Source: [Leptolyngbya] sp. PCC 7376 | GTDB taxonomy: Bacteria; Cyanobacteriota; Cyanobacteriia; Cyanobacteriales; MRBY01 | Assembly: GCF_000316605.1 (NCBI RefSeq) | Contig: NC_019683.1 | Location: forward strand, 1,348,036 to 1,412,035 | Direction of reading: 5' to 3' | Length of the DNA: 64,000 nucleotides | Shown here: positions 27,387-36,963 of the stretch, in pieces | Layout: every line of letters starts with the position of its first letter | Numbering within the stretch: the stretch's first letter is position 1 | Made by a program: the position numbers and the translations under genes | The notes under the pieces: model-generated | Databases searched by the model: none | The model's input: the letters and a program-made list of their open reading frames with translations, nothing else | Told to the model about the DNA's origin: nothing

Positions 27387-27836
27387 TTACTGATCGTTGT
27401 GCTCATCTGCCGCAGTTTCTGACTTATCTTCTGGGTCAGATGGCTCATCATCATTTGTTGTATCCTCAGCCTGAACATCCACTTCTTCCGTTTCTGTTGA
27501 CTCTTCTGTGTCTGCTGATGTTTCCTCTGTCTCAAGATCTGGGTCTAACTTGAGATCTGCCAATGTTTGTTCTAATTCTTCAATTTTGCGACTTTGCTGC
27601 TTCAACTCCCGCTGCGCTTTCCAAGAATCAATTTGTCGCTGCAACTGATCCCACAAACTAAAAATCCAGGCCATCATTGCACCTGTGCCCACCGCCACCA
27701 ATAATTCAATAGAGAGAGGCGCTTCAATCTGCATACCAGGAATCAGATTAATGGCAGCTGTTTGCGTATTTTCGATACTAAAAAGTGCCAACCCTAGGCA
27801 CAACGCAAAAAATAATAAAAAATTTAACTGCCGCAT
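27387..27836 (-). CDS. LapA-domain (DUF1049) membrane protein
   Basis: This 149-residue protein has two hydrophobic helices (NFLLFFALCLGLALFS and SIELLVAVGTGAMMAWIFSLWDQ) separated by an NLIPGMQIEAPLS loop. That is the LapA signature, a family linked to lipopolysaccharide assembly. A coiled coil (about 70-95, KQQSRKIEELEQTLADLK) and a very acidic Asp/Glu/Thr-rich tail of ~50 residues follow. It is probably transcribed with scpA. Confidence 0.82.
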   Translation of the reverse strand: MRQLNFLLFFALCLGLALFSIENTQTAAINLIPGMQIEAPLSIELLVAVGTGAMMAWIFSLWDQLQRQIDSWKAQRELKQQSRKIEELEQTLADLKLDPDLETEETSADTEESTETEEVDVQAEDTTNDDEPSDPEDKSETAADEHNDQ

Positions 27837-28032
27837 AATGTCGCTTCAAACCTTGACCCGCTTCCGCTTAGAATAGCTCACTATTTTTCTGGTAAACCGC
27901 GATCGCCCACTAATCTTCGTAATCCGATAAACATCAGCGATCCTGTCGTTTCCTCCACCTAAAACTAGAATCCTCCCAGAGGCGATCGCCACCAGAGAGG
28001 ATTTTGATGATGTTTGTGGATTGTCCCTAAAC

Positions 28033-29823
28033 CTAGGAGAGTGCCGAATTTTTTACTGCATCACCAAGAGAGACATTGAGACCAGAACAAACCGTACCGC
28101 GACGGGCATCGATAGAAATAATGCCACCATCCCGAATTAACGTTGTTGCGTTATCGAAACCAACAATCACCGGAATACCGAGACGTAATCCAATCGTTGC
28201 GGCGTGACAATTTTGACTTAAATCTTCAATCACTACCCCACCGGCTTTGCGAATCATATCGATATGAGTGGCATCTGTCGCCGCCGCCACCAGAATATCC
28301 CCTGTATTAAAATCATTGATTTCCTGATTTCCTTGAACCACCCGTGCCCGACCATTTGCTGAACCTTGGCCGATGCCAGTCCCTGCACCGAGAACAGCCT
28401 GAACGACTTCAACTTTTACGAGGTCAGTGGAGCCAGAAACACCTTGTAATGTACCTGCTGTCATCACTACGAGATCACCTTCTTTTAGTAACCCCTTTTC
28501 CTGAGCAACATTAATCGCCGCTCTAAAGGTTTGCGTCGTCGAGGGAGAATCCATGACGAGGAGAGGCTGTGCCCCCCAAACTAATTGCAAACGACGAGCG
28601 ACATCCACATGGGGAGTAACTGCCAAAATTGGTGTGAAAGGACGGAATTTTGAAACATTACGTGCCGTTGCCCCAGACTTTGTGAGGGTCATAATCGCAG
28701 TAGCATCCAGTTGTTTAGAGATATGACTGACCGCAGAGGAGATGGCATTGGGGATTGATTTTTTGTCGGAAGGCTGACGACGAATCTCATCAGGCTCTTG
28801 CTCAATCCGTCGGGCGATCGTTGCCATGGTTGCAACCGATTCGACGGGATACTCGCCGACAGCGGTTTCATTGGAGAGCATCACGGCATCCGTACCATCA
28901 AGAATCGCGTTCGCTACGTCAGAGACTTCTGCACGGGTTGGACGAGGGTTGTTTGCCATACTATCGAGCATCTGTGTCGCAGTGATGACAGGAATACCAA
29001 GACGGTTAGCTGTGGCAATCAATTTTTTCTGGAGGAGTGGCACTTCTTCTGCTGGCAATTCAACACCTAAGTCACCCCGCGCAACCATTACGCCATCAGA
29101 GAGAGAGAGGATGGCATCCATCTGTTCGATCGCTTCGTGTTTTTCGATTTTGACGATGACAGGGACATTTTTCCCCGCTTCGGCAATGATGCCTTTAATT
29201 TCTAATACGTCTTCTGGGTTCCGTACAAAACTGAGAGCGACCCAATCAACACCTTGATCTAGACCAAACATAAGGTCTTCACGGTCTTTATCTGTTAAGG
29301 CTTTAACAGATAAGTAAACGCCGGGGAAATTAACACCTTTATTGTTCGAGAGGGTGCCACCAACGACAACGCGACAATGAAGATTTTGGGCTTCCACATC
29401 GATTTTCTCGACGCGCATTTCAACTTTTCCATCATCAAGCAGAATGGTTGCGCCCTCCGGTACTTCTGCTGCTAGTTTTTGATAACTGATATACCCGACT
29501 TCTTGGGTACAGGGCACTTGGCGACTTGTGAGGATATAAGGATCATTTTTCTTGAGACGGATTGATCCTGTTTCGTATTTACCTAGGCGAATTTTCGGGC
29601 CTTGTAAATCCTGAAGAATACCGACCGGACAATTGAGTTCAAAGGCTGTTTGACGAATAAGGCGAATATTTCGCTGGTGGTCGTCATGGGTACCGTGTGA
29701 GAAGTTTAGCCGTAGAGTAGTGGCTCCCGCTTCGATGAGTTCGCGCAGAACATCGGGCTTGCTTGTTGCTGGGCCGATTGTTGCAACGATTTTTGTGCGG
29801 CGGGGCATGTCTCTAAAGGCCAT
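28033..29823 (-). CDS. pyk: Pyruvate kinase with C-terminal PEP-utiliser-like domain
   Basis: This enzyme converts phosphoenolpyruvate and ADP to pyruvate and ATP. The 596 residues include RTKIVATIGPATS and NFSHGTHDDHQ at the N-terminus, VIVKIEKHEAIEQMD, VMVARGDLGVELP and ITATQMLDSM in the barrel. The C-domain ends near residue 475. About 110 extra residues (GDILVAAATDATHIDMIRKA, CHAATIGLRLGIPVIVG) form the PEP-utiliser mobile-domain-like extension that is common in cyanobacterial and Bacillus enzymes. ATG 29823 or the ATG five codons on could be the start. The 290-nt gap beyond it shows no gene. Confidence 0.95.
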   Translation of the reverse strand: MAFRDMPRRTKIVATIGPATSKPDVLRELIEAGATTLRLNFSHGTHDDHQRNIRLIRQTAFELNCPVGILQDLQGPKIRLGKYETGSIRLKKNDPYILTSRQVPCTQEVGYISYQKLAAEVPEGATILLDDGKVEMRVEKIDVEAQNLHCRVVVGGTLSNNKGVNFPGVYLSVKALTDKDREDLMFGLDQGVDWVALSFVRNPEDVLEIKGIIAEAGKNVPVIVKIEKHEAIEQMDAILSLSDGVMVARGDLGVELPAEEVPLLQKKLIATANRLGIPVITATQMLDSMANNPRPTRAEVSDVANAILDGTDAVMLSNETAVGEYPVESVATMATIARRIEQEPDEIRRQPSDKKSIPNAISSAVSHISKQLDATAIMTLTKSGATARNVSKFRPFTPILAVTPHVDVARRLQLVWGAQPLLVMDSPSTTQTFRAAINVAQEKGLLKEGDLVVMTAGTLQGVSGSTDLVKVEVVQAVLGAGTGIGQGSANGRARVVQGNQEINDFNTGDILVAAATDATHIDMIRKAGGVVIEDLSQNCHAATIGLRLGIPVIVGFDNATTLIRDGGIISIDARRGTVCSGLNVSLGDAVKNSALS

Positions 29824-30115
29824 GGTGTAAGTTTCTCTGGTCAGTTTGGGAAAATAAGCCCCATATTATCCCAAAATTTGACGTTTCTTACCAAGGCAGG
29901 ATCTAATTTCTAAATAAAATATTAAATTTTAGCTTTGATCTAATCCTGTTAAATTCCGCTGGCATTCAAGTATTTATTCTTGTTTTTTTCTCTGGAGATT
30001 AGTCAGTTATTATTCTTGTTTTTTATAGTTATTTGAGCCGTTAATTCTTGGATTTTACTGCCGATAAAATTATTGAGCTTGCGAGGGATGAGGTGATCGC
30101 CCCAATTTCAAAAAC

Positions 30116-31135
30116 TTAACTATTGGGTGTTGTTTGGAGCTCCTGTAATTTTTCCCGGAGACCACGCACAATACCGGCTTTTTCTTCAAGGGTAATCGAC
30201 TCATTTTGCTCGATATCGAGGATTTGTTTGCCGATGTTTAGCTCGCGGATCGGGTGCCAATCTGCGTCTGTGGCAGCATCAAATCCAGACCAATTTAAGG
30301 ACTGTAGAATAGCTTGATCGTCGTAACCATAGAAAAAGTTGCGGATTTTTTCTTTGAGGTCATCGGGTAATTTATCGTCGTAAGCGATGGGATCTGCCGG
30401 AATAAATGGAGATGTCCAGATGATGCGGATGGTTTTGTCTTCTTCTGGATATCGGTTAGCAAAGCGTTGTAGGGCTTCACTATTATTTGTCGCAACATCA
30501 ATTTTTTGTTCGGCGATCGCCAGGGCTGTTGCTTCGTGATTGCCTAAAAAAGATACTTCCTGAAAATGGGTGAGGGGATCGATGCCATTTTGGGAGAAGA
30601 GATAATACATCGGTACGAGATAGCCCGATGTCGAATTCACATCATTAAAGGCAAAGGTTAAATCCTTACCCTGTTCTAATAAATAGCTACTTGGAGATTC
30701 TCCCTGTGCTGCCTGTAGCCAGAGGCGATCGCCGCGAGCAATCAGATGCGCATAATACCCCCGACTGCCCTTATCCGAAACCGTGAGCGCAAAGGCCCGA
30801 GCATCTGCGACTGTCGCAGCTTCAATATAGGTTTTGCCGCCAAACCAGGCGATTTGGATTACCCCTGAGCGCATCGCTTCGATGAGACTAGAATATTGCA
30901 ACGCAAAAAAAGGCTTTACTGGTATACCCAGTGCTTCTGTTAAGTCGGCGAGAAAAGGTTGCCAGCGCGGCAATAATTCTTCCTCTGATTTAGTCGTTAA
31001 AATGCCAAATTTTAACTCTCTTTGGAGCTCTGGGTTATCTTGGGGTGAAAAGGTTTGTCTACATCCTTTAAGGAATTGGCTACTTGTCGCGGCAGTAAGC
31101 CCCAAGAGCAACTGAAGAAAGCGTTGCCTATTCAT
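30116..31135 (-). CDS. PhnD-like phosphate/phosphonate-type substrate-binding protein
   Basis: The protein begins MNRQRFLQLLLGLTAATSSQFLKGC, a Tat- or Sec-like signal followed by a possible lipobox Cys. The mature part has LKFGILTTKSEEELLPRWQPFLADL, IAWFGGKTYIEAA and NDVNSTSGYLVPMYYL, the PhnD/PstS-like binding fold for phosphate, phosphite or phosphonate. ATG 31135 is preferred to the ATG seven codons earlier because the signal sequence then starts correctly. No phnC or phnE is nearby. It is divergent from a sensor kinase 146 nt away, so it may act in sensing rather than uptake. Confidence 0.83.
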   Translation of the reverse strand: MNRQRFLQLLLGLTAATSSQFLKGCRQTFSPQDNPELQRELKFGILTTKSEEELLPRWQPFLADLTEALGIPVKPFFALQYSSLIEAMRSGVIQIAWFGGKTYIEAATVADARAFALTVSDKGSRGYYAHLIARGDRLWLQAAQGESPSSYLLEQGKDLTFAFNDVNSTSGYLVPMYYLFSQNGIDPLTHFQEVSFLGNHEATALAIAEQKIDVATNNSEALQRFANRYPEEDKTIRIIWTSPFIPADPIAYDDKLPDDLKEKIRNFFYGYDDQAILQSLNWSGFDAATDADWHPIRELNIGKQILDIEQNESITLEEKAGIVRGLREKLQELQTTPNS

Positions 31136-31281
31136 AAATTGCAGATCATCTTGCACGGAAGGACATGATTTTGTGAATATCTTTCTGCTCAGGCGTATTG
31201 ATCACCGTAACAATGAAGATGACATTCTGCTTACTATTTATACTTTAAAAATAGCGATTATTTTTTTGCTTTGTCCGTCCC

Positions 31282-33003
31282 ATGAAACCGATTTTTCGCC
31301 AGCTACTATTAGGATTTGGCTTTTCGCTGACCATTGTTGGTTTTGGGGCGACATGGATTAACTATCGTATTATCCAGCGTGATTTTGCACGGCAGATTAA
31401 TATTCGTGCCTCATCGATTACCCAATCCCTCAAATTATCCACTGAGGGGCTAATTGAACTGGGTTATTTTCCTCTGTTGGAGAGAGCTGTCACTAACCAT
31501 GCCACTCTACCAGAAGTGAAAGAAGTGGCCATTGTTGATCCGAATGGAAAAATTATTAGCCATAGCCTTGTTACGAATACGAATCAACCGTTTATTGAGA
31601 TCCATCCAACTTTAAATGGGCTAGTCGAAACCGCTTCTCTAACGGGTGATACCCAATCTCAGCGCGTCAAGCTAGATGGGAAACCTGTTTTTGTGGAGGT
31701 GTTGCCCTTCAGCAATATGATGTTTGGCACTGATATGCAGCGAGGAGTGGCGATCGCCATTCTCGACTTAGAGCCACTCGAAAAGGAAGCCCGAAAAGCC
31801 TTAATCGTATCAAGTCTGGCGATCGCCGCTAGTATCCTGTTGGTTTTGGTGATGTTGAGCTATCTTATTCACCGTATTATTCTGTCGCCCCTTTCGAGGC
31901 TAAACGATGCCGTATATGACAGTAAAACCAGTGGTGATTTTCACTTTAATGCTGGAGAGCTAAATAACGAAATCACGTTTCTCGCCCAGACTTTTGATGA
32001 GGTTTACCAACAACTTGCCACCTATGAAGAACTCGAAAAGGAAGTCCAGCAACGGAAAGAGGCGGAAGTTGCCCTCCGTGAAAGCGAGTCAGAGGAACGC
32101 AAAAAAGCAGAAGCCCTATCCTCTGCCATTGAGACCTTAAAAGAAACTCAAATCCAGCTGATTCAGACTGAAAAAATGTCTAGTCTTGGTCAAATGGTGG
32201 CAGGGCTCGCCCATGAGATTAATAATCCAGTCAACTTCATTCACAATAATCTTGTCTGTGCCAACCAATATCTCAATGACTTGATTGAACTGGCTACGTT
32301 ATATCAGCAGACTTATGAAGAAATCCCGCCTGAAATCCGCGCAAAATTAACTGATATTGATTTTGAATTTATCCAAGAAGATGCAGAAAGTTTATTTCGC
32401 TCTTTGCTCAATGGTTCCGGCAGGATTTGTGAACTCGTCGTTTCCTTGAAAAATTTCTCGCGTCTCGATCAAGCTGAACAAAAAGATGTTGATATCCATG
32501 AAGGGATTGAAAGTACGTTACTGATTCTCAAAAATCGTTTAGAGCGTTTGAAAAAGACCTCGCTTGGACCGATTAGGCTGGTTAAAAACTATGGTGAGTT
32601 GCCGTTGGTGAATTGCTATGCAAGCCAATTGAACCAAGTTTTAATGAATTTGTTGCTCAATGCCATTGATGCACTCAATGAAAAAGCTGCAGCAATAATT
32701 ATGATCACCACAGAGCATTTGGATAATGGCTATCTACGGATCACGATCGCCGACAATGGTTGTGGGATTCCGGGCGATATTATTGATACTTTGTTTGATC
32801 CATTTTTTACGACAAAACCCGTTGGGGAAGGCACAGGCCTAGGGTTATCGATTAGTTACAAAATTATTGTGGAACAGCATAAAGGTCAGCTGTATTGCAA
32901 CTCGGAAGTGGGTGTTGGCACAAACTTTATTCTAGAAATTCCTTGTCAAATGAATGACCAAAAGGCTTTGATCTCTGCAACTAACGCCGCTGAAAACAAT
33001 TAA
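31282..33003 (+). CDS. Membrane sensor histidine kinase
   Basis: This 573-residue kinase has transmembrane helices at about 5-27 and 172-196 enclosing a ~140-residue periplasmic sensor. HAMP-like sequence ([14 protein letters not shown]) and a coiled coil (residues ~245-300) follow. The phosphoacceptor motif is [12 protein letters not shown] with His near residue 311. ATP-binding boxes [24 protein letters not shown] and [11 protein letters not shown] are intact. No response regulator is adjacent. The divergent PhnD-like gene suggests that the binding protein presents its ligand to this sensor. Confidence 0.9.
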   Translation: MKPIFRQLLLGFGFSLTIVGFGATWINYRIIQRDFARQINIRASSITQSLKLSTEGLIELGYFPLLERAVTNHATLPEVKEVAIVDPNGKIISHSLVTNTNQPFIEIHPTLNGLVETASLTGDTQSQRVKLDGKPVFVEVLPFSNMMFGTDMQRGVAIAILDLEPLEKEARKALIVSSLAIAASILLVLVMLSYLIHRIILSPLSRLNDAVYDSKTSGDFHFNAGELNNEITFLAQTFDEVYQQLATYEELEKEVQQRKEAEVALRESESEERKKAEALSSAIETLKETQIQLIQTEKMSSLGQMVAGLAHEINNPVNFIHNNLVCANQYLNDLIELATLYQQTYEEIPPEIRAKLTDIDFEFIQEDAESLFRSLLNGSGRICELVVSLKNFSRLDQAEQKDVDIHEGIESTLLILKNRLERLKKTSLGPIRLVKNYGELPLVNCYASQLNQVLMNLLLNAIDALNEKAAAIIMITTEHLDNGYLRITIADNGCGIPGDIIDTLFDPFFTTKPVGEGTGLGLSISYKIIVEQHKGQLYCNSEVGVGTNFILEIPCQMNDQKALISATNAAENN

Positions 33004-33235
33004 GGGGTGAGTCGTTCTCGCTGCCAATTGTCGTCGGCTGTAAGGTAAAGACCAATCGATCATGGAGACAGCCTGGACGACCTTGCCAAAATTCAATTTT
33101 GTCGGGAATCACGTGAAACTCTCCCCAATGATCCGGGCGAGGAATGGTTGTTGCTCCGGGATATTGTTCGGCAAGTTCAGCAAAATTATTTTCTAGGACT
33201 TCACGGTTGGCGATCGCCGACAATGCTCGCGGTAT
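33000..33235 (-). pseudogene. pdxH 3'-end remnant with frameshift
   Basis: IANREVLENNFAELAEQYPG, IPRPDHWGEFHVIPDKIEFW and LHDRLVF align with the C-terminal ~75 residues of the intact pdxH at 34820-35470. Near 33038-33040 one base appears to be missing. Restoring it gives [14 protein letters not shown] and a stop at 33000-33002, matching LQVDQTWQRERLAP of the intact copy. The start of the gene is absent. The DNA is well diverged from pdxH, so this is an old duplicate. It overlaps the end of the sensor kinase gene by a few bases. Confidence 0.85.
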
Positions 33236-33246
33236 TTCAGAAAATA

Positions 33247-34773
33247 TTACTGAGATTGTTGATCTGCTTCATACCAACTCTGGATGGCGCTAATTACAAA
33301 GCTTGCGGCTGGGGTGTCGAGATATGAGTCTAAGGCGGAGATTCCTCCTGCTTTTAATGCGGCAATAATTCTCTGGGCAAGGTTTTGGTTTTGTTCGATT
33401 TCTTTGATGACTTCTGTGGCAACAGTCATCTTTTCGCTCATGGTATCGCTACCATATTCGGTTTCGAGCTGTTTAAGTAATGCCTTGATTTCGACGACGG
33501 CTTGCTGGAGGGTCTGTTTTTCTGCTTCGTTGTACTGCCCTGCGACTACGGCATCATTGCTGACTTCACCGTTATTTGCACCTATACCAAAGTTGCCATA
33601 TTGGTTAATGATATTGCCTTGTTTTTCTGCCAGGGTTTCAATGATATTGGTGAGCTTGGTTGCGTTTTGTCTTTCTCGATCAATTTGCTCTTGGGAATAT
33701 TCAAGTTGTCCTTGTAATAATTTGATCTGTTGGTCTTTTGCTTCTAAGAGGGGCTGATAGCGACTCCAAAAGTTTTTTTCAATGGCGGCTTTGTCTGCAT
33801 CGGCAGGGACATCAACCTGAACAACAAAGGAGCCATCACGATTTTTCTTGATGCCTGCAATGTCGAGTTCACCGACTTCACTATCGAGTTGTAATCCTTG
33901 AAATGACCTTAAAAAAGCGTTCCAGTCAATGCCTTCACCAAAAATCAAGTCAACGGTGTCTAAGCTCTGGCAAATAAATCGTTCAAAGTCTCCAAGAGTA
34001 AAGTTACAAGTTGGAGTAGAGGGACGGCGTTCTATACCTTTTTGATTGTTTTCATCCCATCTGAGAAAAATATAATTACAAATTACTCCTTCAAAATCTG
34101 TCTCAGAATTAATATTCCAATCCTGAATACAAGCTCCCGTTAAATCCGCAGATTTGAGTGATGCGCCCACTAGAGTCGATAGTTTGCAGAGTGTGTGACA
34201 GAGTTTAGCTCCAGAGAGGTTGACTCCAGAGAGGTTGACTCCAGAGAGGTTGACTCCAGAAAGATTAACTCCAGAGAGATTGACTCCAGAGAGGTCGGCT
34301 TCAGAGAGACTGACTCCAGAGAGGTCAGCTTCAGAGAGGTCAGCTTCAGAGAGGTCGGCTTCAGAGAGGTCAGCTTCAGAGAGGTCGGCTTTAGAAAGGT
34401 TTGCTCCATAGAGGTTTGCTCCATAGAGGTATGCTCCATAGAGGTATGCTCCATAGAGGTTGGTTTTAGAGAGGTCTGCTTTAAAGAGAAAAGCTTCAGA
34501 AAGGTGGGTTCTACGAAGGTTTGTTCCATAGAGGTAGGCCTGACGGAGATGGACTTTAGAGAGTTTAGCTCCAGAGAGGTCGGCTCCAGAGAGGTCGGCT
34601 CCAGAGAGGTCGGCTCCAGAGAGATTGACTCCAGAGAGATTGACTCCAGAGAGGTGGGCACCAGAGAATTGAGCTCTTCGCAAATCGATTTTAAGTTTAG
34701 GATTGTCTTCACGCCATTGATTCCAATCTTTAGCACCACATCTCAAGATGGCAAGCTGCTCTTCGTCTGGCAT
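33247..34773 (-). CDS. Pentapeptide-repeat protein with unknown C-terminal domain
   Basis: This 508-residue protein starts EEQLAILRCGAKDWNQWRED, a leader common to cyanobacterial pentapeptide proteins. About 33 A(D/N)LSx pentapeptides follow (residues ~31-200), which should form a right-handed quadrilateral beta-helix. The C-terminal 280 residues contain a conserved region (FERFICQSLDTVDLIFGEGIDW), a coiled coil (KDQQIKLLQGQLEYSQEQID) and a helical tail. This resembles cyanobacterial proteins in which pentapeptides are joined to a helical signalling-type domain. The role is unknown. It lies between pdxH and a pdxH remnant. Confidence 0.85.
   Translation of the reverse strand: MPDEEQLAILRCGAKDWNQWREDNPKLKIDLRRAQFSGAHLSGVNLSGVNLSGADLSGADLSGADLSGAKLSKVHLRQAYLYGTNLRRTHLSEAFLFKADLSKTNLYGAYLYGAYLYGANLYGANLSKADLSEADLSEADLSEADLSEADLSGVSLSEADLSGVNLSGVNLSGVNLSGVNLSGVNLSGAKLCHTLCKLSTLVGASLKSADLTGACIQDWNINSETDFEGVICNYIFLRWDENNQKGIERRPSTPTCNFTLGDFERFICQSLDTVDLIFGEGIDWNAFLRSFQGLQLDSEVGELDIAGIKKNRDGSFVVQVDVPADADKAAIEKNFWSRYQPLLEAKDQQIKLLQGQLEYSQEQIDRERQNATKLTNIIETLAEKQGNIINQYGNFGIGANNGEVSNDAVVAGQYNEAEKQTLQQAVVEIKALLKQLETEYGSDTMSEKMTVATEVIKEIEQNQNLAQRIIAALKAGGISALDSYLDTPAASFVISAIQSWYEADQQSQ
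34205..34680. repeat. 15-bp tandem repeat array coding the pentapeptides
   Basis: Plus-strand units of the type GAGGTCGGCTCCAGA repeat about 31 times, many identical to a neighbour. The high identity between codons shows recent expansion. A 15-bp unit leaves several frames free of stops on both strands, which creates long spurious frames here. Confidence 0.9.
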
Positions 34774-34819
34774 AAGTCACCACTGGTCACGCAGAATTTC
34801 AGAATCAATTTCATTATAT

Positions 34820-35470
34820 TTAAGGAGCAAGACGTTCTCTTTGCCAAGTTTGATCTACTTGTAAGGAAAAAACTAGACGATCATGAAGACGACTGGGACG
34901 ACCCTGCCAAAACTCAATTTTATCTGGCACTACTTTGAACCCACCCCAATGATCTGGGCGAGGAATTTCAGTTCCTTCAGGATACTTTTTCTCTAGATCT
35001 ACAAAGTTCTGCTCTAGCGTTTCACGGTTGGCGATCGCCTTACTTTGGGGAGAAGCCCAGGCACCCAGTTGAGATTCGCGAGGGCGACTATGGAAATATT
35101 GATCTGATTCTGCGGCCGCAATTTTTTCTACTTTCCCTTCGATACGTACCTGTCTCTCTAGTGGCTCCCACCAAAATACAAGGCATGCAAAGCCGTTGTT
35201 GATTAGTTCTGTGCTTTTGCGGCTTGTGTAGTTCGTGAAAAACACGAAACCTTGATTGTCAAAATGCTTGAGCAGCACAACCCTTGCACTAGGGCGGCCA
35301 TCTGCTGAAACGCTACCCAAAACCATGGCATTTGGCTCAGGAATCTCTTCTATCTCTGAAGCTTCGGCAAACCAAGTGGCGAATTGCTGCATCGGATTAT
35401 CATTTACGTCGTCTTCGTGGAGACCATCACGAGTGTAATTTTGGCGGAGATGGGCGACGTGCATAATCAT
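34820..35470 (-). CDS. pdxH: Pyridoxamine 5'-phosphate oxidase
   Basis: This FMN enzyme makes pyridoxal 5'-phosphate from PNP or PMP. The sequence has HLRQNYTRDGLHEDD, NAMVLGSVSADGRPSARVVLLK, GFVFFTNYTSRKSTEL, RIEGKVEKI, SRPRESQLGAWAS and the C-terminal EFWQGRPSRLHDRLVF with WQRERLAP, which covers the family from end to end. The frame extends to 35542, but that would leave only 16 nt to the divergent MFS gene, so ATG 35470 (or 35464) is the likelier start. A truncated relative lies at 33000-33235. Confidence 0.93.
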   Translation of the reverse strand: MIMHVAHLRQNYTRDGLHEDDVNDNPMQQFATWFAEASEIEEIPEPNAMVLGSVSADGRPSARVVLLKHFDNQGFVFFTNYTSRKSTELINNGFACLVFWWEPLERQVRIEGKVEKIAAAESDQYFHSRPRESQLGAWASPQSKAIANRETLEQNFVDLEKKYPEGTEIPRPDHWGGFKVVPDKIEFWQGRPSRLHDRLVFSLQVDQTWQRERLAP

Positions 35471-35558
35471 GGGAAAATTCCGAGGGGCAAACGGGTCGTA
35501 TTTTAACGTATTTTTTCTGGCTGAATCAGACGGCCAAACCATAGGGTGACGGATATAT

Positions 35559-36740
35559 ATGGCACGAAATAAAGTTGCAGCAAATATCCGTAAACTTTGG
35601 CTCTTAAAAGGGTTGGAGTCAGCTTGGTTTCCTATCCCTATTTTAATGATTTTCTATGAATCCCATGGACTATCTTTAGAGCAAGGAGTTTTGCTAAAGG
35701 CGATTTTATCGGGAGCGATTTTTCTAGGGGAAATTCCCTCGGGCTATTTTGCGGATCGGTTTGGTCGTAAGACAAGTCTTGTGGGCGGCGCCTGTTTTTG
35801 GTTATTCGGCTGGCTGATTTATTGCACTCAAGGAAGCTTTAGTTGGTTTGCCGTGGCTGAAATTTTAGTAGGAGTGGGTGGTAGTTTGATGTCGGGGGCC
35901 GATAGTGCGATCGCCTATGACAGTCTCCTCGAATTAAGCCGGGCTGGAGAATATCGCGCTTGGGAAGGGAAGGCGAGCGCCATTACAGGGTTAACAGAAG
36001 CCTGTTGTGGGTTGGTGGGAGCTTGGATTGCGGAAACGAATTTGGTCTATCCGTTTTATCTCCAGACAGGCTGTATTTTTCTGTATGTATTGCTTGCCCT
36101 CACCCTCCGCGAACCCACAGCTCACCGCACGCAAGAAACCCCCCAGTGGCGATCACTTCTCCCTTCGATCCAAGCTATTTTTACAAAACGACCGTTTCTA
36201 CGCTGGCTGCTGCTATTTTCAGCAACCTTGTCCTGCGGTACGTTTCTGATTGTGTGGCTATCCCAAGAATATCTCGTCCAAAATGGCCTCGCCCTTGCAC
36301 AACTCGGTTGGGCTTGGTTGATTCTCCACTGTGCACTGGCGATCGCCTCCGGTAATGCCGCCAAAATTTCTCCTCGATATTACCCACTCGTCTTTGCTCT
36401 GCTACCAATATTGCTGGCGATCGCCTATATTGCCCTCGGCTTGATCCATAGCCTGTGGGGCATTCTATTTATCACAGCGATTTACGTTGTGCGTGGCCTG
36501 CTCTCCCCTCTCGTATTGAGCTATCTCAATGACCACATCCCCTCAAATCTTCGCGCCACCCTAATTTCGGTTAATAGCTTTCTTTTTCGCCTTATTTTCT
36601 TTGCCTTTGCGCCCTTGCTTGGACTTGTGAGCCATCTGAGTAACTTTGATCTGAGCCTGATGTTTTCCGGTATCGTATTGGGGGCGATCGCCTTCTACGC
36701 TTACTGGCAAATCAAACCAACCCTAAACGCTCGTCCATAA
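35559..36740 (+). CDS. MFS transporter
   Basis: This 393-residue protein has twelve predicted hydrophobic helices. The MFS loop 2-3 motif is GYFADRFGRKTS at residues ~66-77. The N-terminal MARNKVAANIRKLWLLKGLE and a long central loop after helix 6 fit the family. The substrate is unknown. It is divergent from pdxH and carries several HIP1 sites, so it looks native. Confidence 0.85.
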   Translation: MARNKVAANIRKLWLLKGLESAWFPIPILMIFYESHGLSLEQGVLLKAILSGAIFLGEIPSGYFADRFGRKTSLVGGACFWLFGWLIYCTQGSFSWFAVAEILVGVGGSLMSGADSAIAYDSLLELSRAGEYRAWEGKASAITGLTEACCGLVGAWIAETNLVYPFYLQTGCIFLYVLLALTLREPTAHRTQETPQWRSLLPSIQAIFTKRPFLRWLLLFSATLSCGTFLIVWLSQEYLVQNGLALAQLGWAWLILHCALAIASGNAAKISPRYYPLVFALLPILLAIAYIALGLIHSLWGILFITAIYVVRGLLSPLVLSYLNDHIPSNLRATLISVNSFLFRLIFFAFAPLLGLVSHLSNFDLSLMFSGIVLGAIAFYAYWQIKPTLNARP

Positions 36741-36963
36741 TCCTCAGCAAATTTTATCCTTAGCGTGATCGTGACCAACACCAAAACATCACAGGAACTT
36801 TCCTGAAGGCATCCCTCCCCAAGGAAAAAAGGATAGACTGGGATAAAAAATACGCTAAATATGTGTAAGCAGAGAAGCTCAAAAGCTTTGGCAAAGAGAG
36901 TCCCAACTCCGCTGAAAAGTTTACCCTAGTCACATTAGCGTTTACCCCTTGTACTCCCCCGCT

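Noticed and set aside
34195-34938. Long plus-strand frames rich in SREVD/TPERL repeats over the pentapeptide gene
   Set aside because: They are by-products of a 15-bp repeat that lacks stops in several frames. The minus frame gives a proper pentapeptide protein with a normal C-terminal domain.
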